Origin: JADKAC01 sp964492065
Lineage (GTDB): Bacteria > Bacteroidota > Bacteroidia > Chitinophagales > BACL12
NCBI GenBank assembly: GCA_964492065.1
Contig: CAZBHH010000005.1
Location: 1-64,000, forward strand
Direction: 5' to 3'
Length of the DNA stretch: 64,000 nucleotides
In this document: positions 34,987 to 42,854 of the stretch, one piece after another
Layout: every line of letters starts with the position of its first letter
Position numbering within the stretch: the stretch's first letter is position 1
Notes under the pieces: model-generated
Database searches by the model: none
What the model was told of the DNA's origin: nothing
Seen by the model: only the letters and a program-made list of their open reading frames with translations
Made by a program: the position numbers and the translations under genes

Positions 34987-35502
34987 TTATTCTGCAAGTT
35001 GCCAGATATCCCGGAGATTGCGCCCATAGCCATTGTAATCCAATCCATAACCCACGACAAACACATCGGGAATTTCAAAGCAATACCGGTCGGCGGACAG
35101 GCTCCTGTCGATTTGTTTCTGAAGTAGTGCAACTGTAACCACCGACAGGGGCGACAGCGCTTGCAATGCACGAGTAAGATATTGTAAGGTGTTGCCGGTA
35201 TCGATAATGTCCTCTATGATAATTACATGCCGGTTTGCCACATCCGGCAACGAAGTGACGGGGGCAATTTTTCCGCTTGCCGTTCCCGTATAAGAGGAAA
35301 CCCGGACAAAGGCGGTCTCAACCGGATATTGAAACTGTTGCAGCAAGTCGGTAGCAAACATAAATGCCCCTTGCATTACGACAATACAGACCGGATTTTT
35401 ATCTGCATATTCGCCGGCAATTGCAGCGCCCAGCTTCCTGGCAGCCGGTTGAATCTGCTCGCTTGCAATATATTTTTTAAAAATTTTATCCCCGAGAATC
35501 AT
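34987..35502 (-). CDS. hpt: Hypoxanthine phosphoribosyltransferase
   Basis: 171 residues from the ATG at 35502 (MILGDKIFKKYI), the usual start; a TTG 15 bases further up is also in frame. It salvages hypoxanthine and guanine to IMP and GMP. The PRPP motif is VIIIEDIIDTGNTLQYL, the catalytic loop VSSYTG, and the purine-binding segment DVFVVGYGLDYNGYGRNLRDI. In many Bacteroidota hpt is next to adk and obg (from memory); here they lie 7 kb apart, with a plus-strand block between. Confidence 0.95.
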   Translation of the reverse strand: MILGDKIFKKYIASEQIQPAARKLGAAIAGEYADKNPVCIVVMQGAFMFATDLLQQFQYPVETAFVRVSSYTGTASGKIAPVTSLPDVANRHVIIIEDIIDTGNTLQYLTRALQALSPLSVVTVALLQKQIDRSLSADRYCFEIPDVFVVGYGLDYNGYGRNLRDIWQLAE

Positions 35503-35530
35503 TAATGGTAAATGCAATCACGTAGCGGAA

Positions 35531-36793
35531 TTATTTATAACCGACAATCAATTGTTGACCGACCGAAATTACATCGCCTTGCAGTGCATTCCATGTAGCG
35601 ATGTCCTCTATGGTTACTCCATATGTTTTGGAGATGGAGTACAACGTCTCTTTGGGTTGTACGGTATGAATGATTTCCTCAGCGGGTACAGGTTGTTCTG
35701 ATCCGGCGGCGCCGTTACCTTCAATTGAATCCTTAACCGCCGGCGGTGAAATAAATATTTCAAATTCCATTTCATCGGATGCCGGCGCATGCAGCGGTAG
35801 CTCCTCCTGGTTTTCCCCGGTAGCAGCCGGTGCGACAGATGGCGATTTTTGCAATTGGACTTTCGTTTTGCGCTGTTTGCGCAGATACAGTATTTCTCCT
35901 GCGGCCGGCTCTTCGCCCATCTGCATTAAATTGTACTTGTACAGCCGTTCGAGGTCAACACCTGCATCCCGGCTGATGCTCCACATGGTTTCGTTGGCCT
36001 GGACGGTATGGTATTTCTCCTTTCCCTTCTTGCGTTTTGGCTGCAGGTAAATATGCGTACCCGGTTCCAGCTTTGTATCTATTTGTATATCGTTATACAC
36101 TAAAATTCTCTTTACAAACAGGTTGTGCGCAAGTGCGATGGATTCGGGGGTATCGCCGGCTTTTACCAGCACCGTCGGAATCCTGTTGAAATAAAAAACG
36201 GCATCCGCCGCATCCTGTGTCGCCTCTTTTGCATTTGTCTGAAATTCGCCATCGGATTGTTCCATTGTATGCAAATCGGCTAATGTCATTTTATCGTACT
36301 CGTGCAGGTCGTAGTCTTCGATTAATTGAATCAGCAGTTCCGCATATTTCGGATTAGTGGCGTAACCCGCTTTTTTCAATCCCTTTGCCCAACCCTTGTA
36401 GTCGGAGGGGTCCAGCTCAAATAATGCCGCATAGCGGTTGCGGGTGGTGAGAAAAACGCTGTGGTCGTGAAACGATTCCTGCGCACTGTTGTAACTGCGG
36501 AAACACTCGTTGGCGGCATCGTCATCGTAATACACTGTTCTCCCCTGCCAATCATTCTGGCATTTAATACCGAAGTGATTATTTGCCTTTACGGCGAGTT
36601 CGCTCTTTCCCGATCCCGACTCCAGGATGCCCTGCGCCAGCGTGATACTCGCCGGGATACCGTATTGAATCATCTCCCGCACTGCAATACTGCGGTATTG
36701 CATGATATAATTGTTTACATCCGCATTATTGCCCGTTGCGAAAGCGGCCATGCCCGCTTGCAGAATGATAAATAGCGCTGTCATGTTCTTCAT
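35531..36793 (-). CDS. Exported glucosaminidase (GH73) with LysM repeats
   Basis: 420 residues. A signal peptide (1-19) leads to a mannosyl-glycoprotein endo-beta-N-acetylglucosaminidase domain (about 28-175: YGIPASITLAQGILESGSG, NNHFGIKC, FRSYNSAQESFHDHSVFL, with the catalytic Glu in ILESG). Three LysM-like modules follow near 210-255 (VLVKAGDTPESIALAHN), 263-305 (YHTVQANETMWSISRDAG) and 372-420 (IHTVQPKETLYSISKTYG), which bind peptidoglycan. It hydrolyses glycan strands in the periplasm. It lies 28 bases upstream of hpt and probably shares its transcript. A TAGCTTTA box (one mismatch) is at 36819-36826. Confidence 0.93.
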   Translation of the reverse strand: MKNMTALFIILQAGMAAFATGNNADVNNYIMQYRSIAVREMIQYGIPASITLAQGILESGSGKSELAVKANNHFGIKCQNDWQGRTVYYDDDAANECFRSYNSAQESFHDHSVFLTTRNRYAALFELDPSDYKGWAKGLKKAGYATNPKYAELLIQLIEDYDLHEYDKMTLADLHTMEQSDGEFQTNAKEATQDAADAVFYFNRIPTVLVKAGDTPESIALAHNLFVKRILVYNDIQIDTKLEPGTHIYLQPKRKKGKEKYHTVQANETMWSISRDAGVDLERLYKYNLMQMGEEPAAGEILYLRKQRKTKVQLQKSPSVAPAATGENQEELPLHAPASDEMEFEIFISPPAVKDSIEGNGAAGSEQPVPAEEIIHTVQPKETLYSISKTYGVTIEDIATWNALQGDVISVGQQLIVGYK

Positions 36794-36876
36794 GGCTTTA
36801 TACCGGAACCTGTTGCCGTAAAGCTACTCTGGCAAACGGGTAAGCCCGGTTGCTTATTATACACAAATGCTGTGGC

Positions 36877-37515
36877 TTATCCAATTTTGCGAACAATCAT
36901 CAGGCCGTCTCTCACGCTCAGAATTACATTCTCCACTCGCGGATCCGCCTGCACTTTTTTATTAAAAGCATCGATGGCAACGGTATCCTTATCCTTACCG
37001 GCATGCAGCACCTTGCCGCTCCACAACACGTTGTCGGCAATAATCCAACCGCCTGCAGCCACCTTGTCGAACACCAGGTCGTAGTAATTGGAATAATTTT
37101 TTTTATCCGCATCAATAAACACCAGGTCGAATACCGGTTGCAATGTCGGAATTATCTGTAAGGCATCGCCCGTAATAATTTCAAACGCCGCATTCAGATT
37201 TTCTCTTGTTACGTATTCTTTAACTGTCGGCGTCAGCTCGTCGTTAATATCTATGGTGTAAATTTTTCCTCCCGGTTGTAATCCCCGTGCGAGGCATATC
37301 CCGCTGTATCCCGTAAATGTGCCGATTTCTAAAATGTTTTGCGGCCGCATCATTATCGAAATAAATTCCAGTACTTTGCCTTGTACCTTGCCGCTCAGCA
37401 TTTGCGGCATTAATACTTTCAGTTGCGTGTGGCGGTTGAGCGCCGCCAATGCCTCCGATTCGGAACTCGTGTGATCGGCGATATACTGTTCTATTCCCCC
37501 TTGAAAAATTTCCAT
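36877..37515 (-). CDS. O-methyltransferase (CCoAOMT/COMT-like family)
   Basis: 212 residues. The family pattern is clear: ILEIGTFTGYSGICLARGL (motif I, near 65-83), YTIDINDE, FDLVFIDADKKNYSNYYD (the metal/substrate motif with Asp-Ala-Asp-Lys) and VAAGGWIIADNVLWSGKV. These divalent-metal-dependent enzymes methylate catechol-like hydroxyls, and close bacterial relatives act on tRNA hydroxyuridine (TrmR). The true substrate is not determined. It precedes the LysM glucosaminidase gene by 83 bases. Confidence 0.93.
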   Translation of the reverse strand: MEIFQGGIEQYIADHTSSESEALAALNRHTQLKVLMPQMLSGKVQGKVLEFISIMMRPQNILEIGTFTGYSGICLARGLQPGGKIYTIDINDELTPTVKEYVTRENLNAAFEIITGDALQIIPTLQPVFDLVFIDADKKNYSNYYDLVFDKVAAGGWIIADNVLWSGKVLHAGKDKDTVAIDAFNKKVQADPRVENVILSVRDGLMIVRKIG

Positions 37516-37740
37516 AGCACATAATTTAAATCACAAAGAAAACGACTTTACACTTCCTGTCGCATAATAATCTTTTTTGAAACAAGGGTATAAAATACCG
37601 CAATTATTTCAAACACATACGAGAACAACAAAGCGGATTTTGAATTGTTTTGACCGGTAATGATGTATCCCGGCGGCGGGGATTACCATCCGCATTTTGT
37701 AATCCATGTATATCCGGATTCATATTAGTTTTAAAGCAGA

Positions 37741-37748
37741 TATATTTA
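37741..37748 (+). promoter_or_regulatory. -7-like box (TATATTTA) before the saccharopine-dehydrogenase-like gene
   Basis: One mismatch to TAnnTTTG; ends four bases before the ATG at 37753, the same spacing as other putative leaderless starts in this window. The rest of the 237-base divergent gap (37516-37752) shows no gene. Confidence 0.45.
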
Positions 37749-37752
37749 CATT

Positions 37753-38889
37753 ATGAAAAAAATTACAGTACTTGGCGCCGGTATGGTGGGCCGTGCAATG
37801 GCAATAGACCTCGCAAAAACCTACCGGGTGAGCTCTGCCGATATCAATCCGGAAAATCTCGCCCGCCTCGCCCCGTTTGGCATCCATACCATTCCATGCG
37901 ATTTGTCAGACAGTGTGCAGGTGAAGGATGTAATCCGGGATGCCGACCTCGTGATCGGCGCCGTTCCGGGTTTTATGGGTTTTAATTTATTCAAGACCGT
38001 AATCGGTGCCGGGAAGCATATTTGCGATATTTCTTTCTTCGACGAAGACCCCTTTGTACTCAACGACCTGGCTAAGCAGAATAATGTTACTGCCATTATG
38101 GATGTGGGCGTAGCCCCCGGAATGGATAATATCATTCTCGGGTATCACAACAAGCGCATGCAGGTGCAAAATTTCGAATGCTATGTCGGCGGATTACCCG
38201 CCGAGCGCATTTGGCCCTACGAATACAAAGCCCCGTTCTCGCCGATTGATGTACTCGAGGAATACACACGGCCGGCCAGATTTATAAAAGATGGGAAATT
38301 AGTTACCCGGGAGGCGCTTTCCGACCCCGCATTGATGTATTTTGATGGCGTGGGTACCCTGGAGGCATTTAACAGCGACGGCCTGCGCAGCCTCGTGCAA
38401 ACGATGTCCCATATACCCAATTTAATTGAGCGCACACTGCGATACCCGGGGCATATCGAATTAATGCGCATCTTGCGCTCAACCGGCTTTTTCAGTAAAC
38501 GGGAAATCGAAGTTAACGGAAAGCGCATTGCCCCATTGGATATGACGGCTCAATTGTTATTCCCCCAATGGAAACTGCAAGAAGATGATCGCGAGTTTAC
38601 CGTCATGCGCATTGTGGTACAGGGATGGGAGAACGGCAGCGCTAAAACCTATACTTATAATTTGTTAGACAGATATGATGTGGCAACCAAAACGTCCAGT
38701 ATGGCCCGCACCACCGGATATACCTGTACGGCTGCGGCGCAGTTGGTACTCAACAATACTTTTACCTCCAGAGGTGTATTTTCTCCCGAATTCCTCGGTG
38801 AAGAAGAAACCCATTTTCGATATATCCTGCAATATTTAAGCGATAGAAATATCCATTACCGGCAAACCGAATTGCCTTATGCGATTTGA
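37753..38889 (+). CDS. Saccharopine dehydrogenase family oxidoreductase
   Basis: 378 residues. The N-terminal Rossmann fold has ITVLGAGMVGRAMAIDLA (residues 4-21) with the GxGxxG-type nucleotide site. GAVPGFMGFNLFKTVIGAGKHICDISFF and VGVAPGMDNIILG match the saccharopine dehydrogenase/reductase family, and the C-terminal domain is full length. Family members include lysine 6-dehydrogenases and saccharopine reductases; I cannot choose among them. The sensor kinase gene begins 26 bases downstream, so the two may share a transcript. Confidence 0.9.
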   Translation: MKKITVLGAGMVGRAMAIDLAKTYRVSSADINPENLARLAPFGIHTIPCDLSDSVQVKDVIRDADLVIGAVPGFMGFNLFKTVIGAGKHICDISFFDEDPFVLNDLAKQNNVTAIMDVGVAPGMDNIILGYHNKRMQVQNFECYVGGLPAERIWPYEYKAPFSPIDVLEEYTRPARFIKDGKLVTREALSDPALMYFDGVGTLEAFNSDGLRSLVQTMSHIPNLIERTLRYPGHIELMRILRSTGFFSKREIEVNGKRIAPLDMTAQLLFPQWKLQEDDREFTVMRIVVQGWENGSAKTYTYNLLDRYDVATKTSSMARTTGYTCTAAAQLVLNNTFTSRGVFSPEFLGEEETHFRYILQYLSDRNIHYRQTELPYAI

Positions 38890-38915
38890 AACTAAATTAT
38901 GTAACTTGCTCTGCC

Positions 38916-41900
38916 ATGAAGAAGGAACGCTGCATATGGTTTAGCTGCCTGCTGTTGATGGCAGCGTTTGGACTTTGCAACAGGGCGTATTGCCAGTTCC
39001 CTCAACTGTCGTTTGAGGTGTTGAGTACCTCAAATGGCCTTTCGAGTAACAACATAACTTGTATTTACCAGGATCGGCAGGGGTTTTTATGGGTGGGTAC
39101 CGATTTCGGCCTGAATAAATTCGATGGAAATATTTTTGAAAACTTCTTTGCAGAGGTAAATAATCCCAATGCATTAAGCGGAAATCATATTGTGGATATT
39201 CTCCAGGATGCAGACGGTATTTTCTGGATTGCGACAAAGGACGGCGGCCTGACACGTTACAATCCCAAAGCCGACAAGAAAAATCAATTTTTACAATTTA
39301 AGCACAGTATCAATGACGCATCGTCTATTCCCACAAACCGTTTGATATCGTTATTCGACTACGACAGCAATTATATACTGGCGGGTGCAGAGGTGTACCC
39401 TTATATTTTTGTCCATAAGAAAAATTTTAGTCTTACGGTTCAGAATACAATAAATTTTGATGCCCCCTATTTTCCAAATCCAAAAAGCGAAGTACTAAAC
39501 AGCCATCCCGACTGGATGCATAAAATGAAAAGGATAAATAATAATTATTTTATCTCCAACCTTTACAATGGCATTGTTCATATCTACAATGCGGAAGGAA
39601 TTTCAATCAGCAGGGATCTGAATAATTCCTCCTCCTCCTCCGTAACCGACTTTATTCTGGTAAACAATGCGCTGTGGCTTGCCTCCTGGTATCAGGGACT
39701 ATATATTAAGAAATTGCAATACCGCGGAGATTCTATCTTGATTAGCAATGAGAAAGTGCTCGATCTCAGCGATAATATTCAATGTATCCTTCAATTGGAT
39801 GAAAATACTATCCTCGCCGGATCCAGAACATCCGGGTTGTATATGGTAGATGTTGCGACGTATAAATACCGGCAGTTGTCCTCTTCAAAATACAATAGTT
39901 ACGACCTGCCGTCCAATAATATCAATTGCTTGTATAAAGACAGTCATAACAACATTTGGGTTGGGACCAGCAATGGCCTGGCTAAGCATAATTCCCTGCT
40001 TTTTAACATCAGGAGATATCCATTCACCGAAAACATTACGGATGTAGCCAACGCTTTCAGTGTGCATATTGCCGGTGACAAGACCATTCGGGTTTGTACT
40101 GCGAACGGCATTTTTAAAAAACAAAAGAACGATGAAAAATTCAGCCGTATTTCACTGACTTATCAAACGATGAATTTGTCGCCCAATTTTATTTTCGATT
40201 ACGCAGGCAAGGTATTTTTAGCCACCGAAACCGATGTGTTTTTTTATGATTTGGAAAATGAGACGGTGCGGTGGGCTCCGGTATGGGATATTCATGATGG
40301 ATCGGGTAATCAAAAAAGAAAAATTTCGCAGCCTCAAAATATTCAGGTCAGGGCGATAATGGCGGATACCATCGACGGGGAAAATGTGTTACTGATGGAG
40401 ATACTCGGCTACGGTATGGGTATTGTGGATTTAGAGGCGAATGAACGGTATTTTGTTTACAGCAATCCCACGGATTCATTCAGTATTAAGAATAATCTGA
40501 CACGGGTAATTTATAAAGATAGAACCGGCCAAATTTGGATAGGTACTTCGGAGGGGTTATATCGCTGGCATAAAGGTGTACCTCCGCAAAACAGGTTCAC
40601 TGCGTATTTTTACAATGCACTGGATATTCACTCACTTTCCGGAAATGCAGTTTCGGGGATTTATGCGGATGCGCACAATACCTTGTGGATTAGCACGCTG
40701 GATGGCGGCTTGAATGCATTGAGAAACGGCGTATTTGAACGGTATTATACCGGATCGCCAATCGGGAATAAGATGTTTGGAGTCTATCCCGATAACAACG
40801 GACGGCTTTGGTGCCCGGTTCAGTTTGGTTTTGAGGTGTTTGATCCGGGTGAATCCGCATTTTATAGGGTGAAATTGCCCTCGGAAGATTTTACCATGCG
40901 GGAAAATTCAAATTTAACGATTGATGCAGACGGTAATTTTATATACGCATCTCCCAATGCGCTAATGGTGTTCAATCCCGATGATTGGAACTTTAAGTCC
41001 GATTTTCCCCAAGTGTATTTGAAAGATGTACTGTTGTTTAACAAAAGTATCAATGTGCCAATTACCACTGAAACAATCCGCTTCTCTTACAACCAGAATT
41101 TCATCACCTTTTTATTTTCCGCCCTGGATCTCACTTCTATTGCGGCGTGCGAATTCCAGTATAAATTATCGGGATTAACATCGGAATGGCTGCCGGTGAA
41201 AACGCCAAACATTTTGACGTTTAACAGTTTGCCGCATGGCACTTATACTCTTGAATTGCGGGTGACTAACCGCTTCGGGCAATGGAGCCCGCCTGTGGTG
41301 GTTTCCAGCTTTCGTATCCTTAAACCTTTCTGGCTGCAATGGTGGTTCTTTTTGGTATTGGCGGTTATTGCGGCAGGCTTCATCTTTGGATGGGTGCGCT
41401 ACCGGGAGAAGCAATTATTAAAAATACTGGCGGTGAGAAACAAAATTGCAAACGACTTACACGATGAAGTCGGGAGCACGCTGAGCACAATTAATTTGTA
41501 CAGCGAAGTGGCGAAAATTAAAAGCGGCGGAACAAGCGAAGAATTGATTGAAATTCTGGATAAAATATCGGCATCCAGCCAGGAGATGCAGGAAAACATG
41601 AGCCATATAGTCTGGAGCCTCCAACCGAGAAATGACTTTTTTGATCAGGCTGTATTAAAATTAAAGTATATCGCCACTGAAATCTTAGAACCTAAAAATA
41701 TCCGCATTGATTTTCAAATAGATGAAACATTCCGGGAACAGAAAATTTCTCCTGCTCAGCGCAAGGAGTTATTCCTGTTATACAAAGAGGTTTTAAACAA
41801 TATTGTTAAATACGCACAATGCAGCCGGGTGTCCATCAGATTTACGAAAAATAAACATTGGATATTGATGCGGATAACAGATAATGGCATAGGGTTCGAC

Positions 41901-42032
41901 ACCTCGATACCGAGCGCCGGCAATGGACTGTATTCCATACAACAACGTGCAAAGGCATTAAATGGCGAAATACACATCACCTCAAAAGCCGGTGAAGGCA
42001 CAGAAGTATGGTTGCGCTTTAATGGCCTTTAA
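38916..42032 (+). CDS. Sensor histidine kinase with periplasmic two-component propeller and Y_Y_Y domain
   Basis: 1038 residues from the ATG at 38916, which gives a clean signal peptide (MKKERCIWFSC...AYC). About 14 propeller repeats (e.g. ITCIYQDRQGFLWVGTDFGL, VIYKDRTGQIWIGTSEGL, ISGIYADAHNTLWISTLDGG) form the periplasmic sensor, as in hybrid two-component sensors of Bacteroidota. A Y_Y_Y domain (YKLSGLTSEW) precedes one membrane helix (about 805-828). The kinase core is of the HisKA_3 type with phospho-acceptor His849 in NDLHDEVGS, then HATPase motifs LYKEVLNNIVKYA, DNGIGFD and GNGLYSIQQRA. No receiver domain is fused. The partner regulator follows 57 bases downstream. The ligand is unknown. 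Confidence 0.95.
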   Translation: MKKERCIWFSCLLLMAAFGLCNRAYCQFPQLSFEVLSTSNGLSSNNITCIYQDRQGFLWVGTDFGLNKFDGNIFENFFAEVNNPNALSGNHIVDILQDADGIFWIATKDGGLTRYNPKADKKNQFLQFKHSINDASSIPTNRLISLFDYDSNYILAGAEVYPYIFVHKKNFSLTVQNTINFDAPYFPNPKSEVLNSHPDWMHKMKRINNNYFISNLYNGIVHIYNAEGISISRDLNNSSSSSVTDFILVNNALWLASWYQGLYIKKLQYRGDSILISNEKVLDLSDNIQCILQLDENTILAGSRTSGLYMVDVATYKYRQLSSSKYNSYDLPSNNINCLYKDSHNNIWVGTSNGLAKHNSLLFNIRRYPFTENITDVANAFSVHIAGDKTIRVCTANGIFKKQKNDEKFSRISLTYQTMNLSPNFIFDYAGKVFLATETDVFFYDLENETVRWAPVWDIHDGSGNQKRKISQPQNIQVRAIMADTIDGENVLLMEILGYGMGIVDLEANERYFVYSNPTDSFSIKNNLTRVIYKDRTGQIWIGTSEGLYRWHKGVPPQNRFTAYFYNALDIHSLSGNAVSGIYADAHNTLWISTLDGGLNALRNGVFERYYTGSPIGNKMFGVYPDNNGRLWCPVQFGFEVFDPGESAFYRVKLPSEDFTMRENSNLTIDADGNFIYASPNALMVFNPDDWNFKSDFPQVYLKDVLLFNKSINVPITTETIRFSYNQNFITFLFSALDLTSIAACEFQYKLSGLTSEWLPVKTPNILTFNSLPHGTYTLELRVTNRFGQWSPPVVVSSFRILKPFWLQWWFFLVLAVIAAGFIFGWVRYREKQLLKILAVRNKIANDLHDEVGSTLSTINLYSEVAKIKSGGTSEELIEILDKISASSQEMQENMSHIVWSLQPRNDFFDQAVLKLKYIATEILEPKNIRIDFQIDETFREQKISPAQRKELFLLYKEVLNNIVKYAQCSRVSIRFTKNKHWILMRITDNGIGFDTSIPSAGNGLYSIQQRAKALNGEIHITSKAGEGTEVWLRFNGL

Positions 42033-42035
42033 CGG

Positions 42036-42059
42036 CTACCTGCTAATAATAGTAGGTAG
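42036..42059. promoter_or_regulatory. 24-bp inverted repeat, probable operator of the response regulator (copy 1)
   Basis: The left arm CTACCTGCTA and right arm TAGTAGGTAG are complementary except for one position, around the centre ATAA. The same element, TACCTGCTAAT-TAGTAGGTA in outline, recurs at 42768-42791 before the giant surface protein. It lies just after the kinase stop codon, and its centre is about 42 bases before the inferred transcription start of the regulator gene, the usual place for an activator site. Confidence 0.75.
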
Positions 42060-42077
42060 GAAAATATGTAATCTGTT

Positions 42078-42085
42078 TAATTTTG
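42078..42085 (+). promoter_or_regulatory. -7 box TAATTTTG for the response regulator gene
   Basis: Perfect TAnnTTTG match 18 bases after the inverted repeat and four bases before the GTG start at 42090. There is no -33 TTTG; the inverted repeat occupies that region, which fits an activator-dependent promoter. Confidence 0.65.
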
Positions 42086-42089
42086 TAAA

Positions 42090-42734
42090 GTGGGCAGTAG
42101 AATCAGAATAGCAATTTTTGACGATAATGCTACCCGGAGGGATGGCGTTAAATTATTGTTGAATAATTCTCCCGGCTTTCAATGTGTCGGCGCATTTGAA
42201 GATTGTTCCCGTGTGTTGCAGGATATAGAGCAGTCAAAACCCCAGGTTATCATCATGGATATCGATATGCCGGGAATAAACGGTATTGATGCCGTTGCCA
42301 TTATCAAGCAGCATTACCCGGACATTCCGGTTATGATGCAAACCGTTTTTGACCACGATGAAAAAGTATTCCAAAGCATTCTTGCCGGAGCGACGGGATA
42401 TTTACTGAAAAAGGCATCCCCCGATAAGTTGCTGGAAGCCATTAAGGAAATTTATGAGGGCGGTGCGCCCATGACGCCGGAAATTGCCAGTAAAGTGCTG
42501 AAATTTTTTAAAAGCCCCGCCATCGTCAAACAACCCGGGGATTTTCAACTGACCGAAAAAGAAAAGGAAATTTTGCAGGCGCTGCTCGATGGTTTGAGTT
42601 ATAAAATGATAGCCTCCCAATTGAATTGCAGCTACCATACCGTAAATTTCCATATCCGCAATATCTATAAAAAACTGCATGTACACAGCATCGGCGAAGC
42701 CCTGGCCAAAGCGCTGAAAGAAAAAATAGTATAA
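42090..42734 (+). CDS. NarL/LuxR-type response regulator, GTG start
   Basis: 214 residues. The receiver domain has the acidic pair D11-D12 (IFDDN), phospho-acceptor Asp57 in VIIMDIDMPGING and Lys107/108 in YLLKKAS. A LuxR-type helix-turn-helix fills 150-214 (LTEKEKEILQALLDGLSYKMIASQLNCSYHTVNFHIRNIYKKL). The start is GTG at 42090: the next ATG lies inside the receiver domain. The gene follows the HisKA_3 kinase, the classic NarL-family pairing. The same inverted repeat stands before this gene and before the giant T9SS protein downstream, so it probably activates both. Confidence 0.96.
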   Translation: MGSRIRIAIFDDNATRRDGVKLLLNNSPGFQCVGAFEDCSRVLQDIEQSKPQVIIMDIDMPGINGIDAVAIIKQHYPDIPVMMQTVFDHDEKVFQSILAGATGYLLKKASPDKLLEAIKEIYEGGAPMTPEIASKVLKFFKSPAIVKQPGDFQLTEKEKEILQALLDGLSYKMIASQLNCSYHTVNFHIRNIYKKLHVHSIGEALAKALKEKIV

Positions 42735-42767
42735 CCGGCTTTTGTGCAGCATTACCTTCGGATGCTG

Positions 42768-42791
42768 ATACCTGCTAATTTTAGTAGGTAT
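42768..42791. promoter_or_regulatory. 24-bp inverted repeat, probable operator of the response regulator (copy 2)
   Basis: Arms ATACCTGCTA and TAGTAGGTAT around the centre ATTT. Compared with copy 1 (42036-42059) only the outermost base pair and two central bases differ. The centre is about 44 bases before the inferred start of transcription of the surface-protein gene. Confidence 0.75.
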
Positions 42792-42811
42792 ATGTGTTTG
42801 AATATTTAGAA

Positions 42812-42819
42812 TAATTTTG
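42812..42819 (+). promoter_or_regulatory. -7 box TAATTTTG for the giant surface-protein gene
   Basis: Identical octamer to that of the response regulator promoter, 20 bases after the inverted repeat and 35 bases before the ATG at 42855. No -33 TTTG is visible. Confidence 0.65.
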
Positions 42820-42854
42820 AAACCAACTTGTTTTGATCATCTAAAACCTATTTT

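Noticed and set aside
38886..38915. TTG at 38886 as start of the sensor kinase
   Set aside because: ATG 38916 begins a perfect signal peptide; the extra ten residues would spoil it. By the same reasoning I rejected 22279 (hydrolase), 52194 (OmpH) and 62248 (mqnC) as starts.
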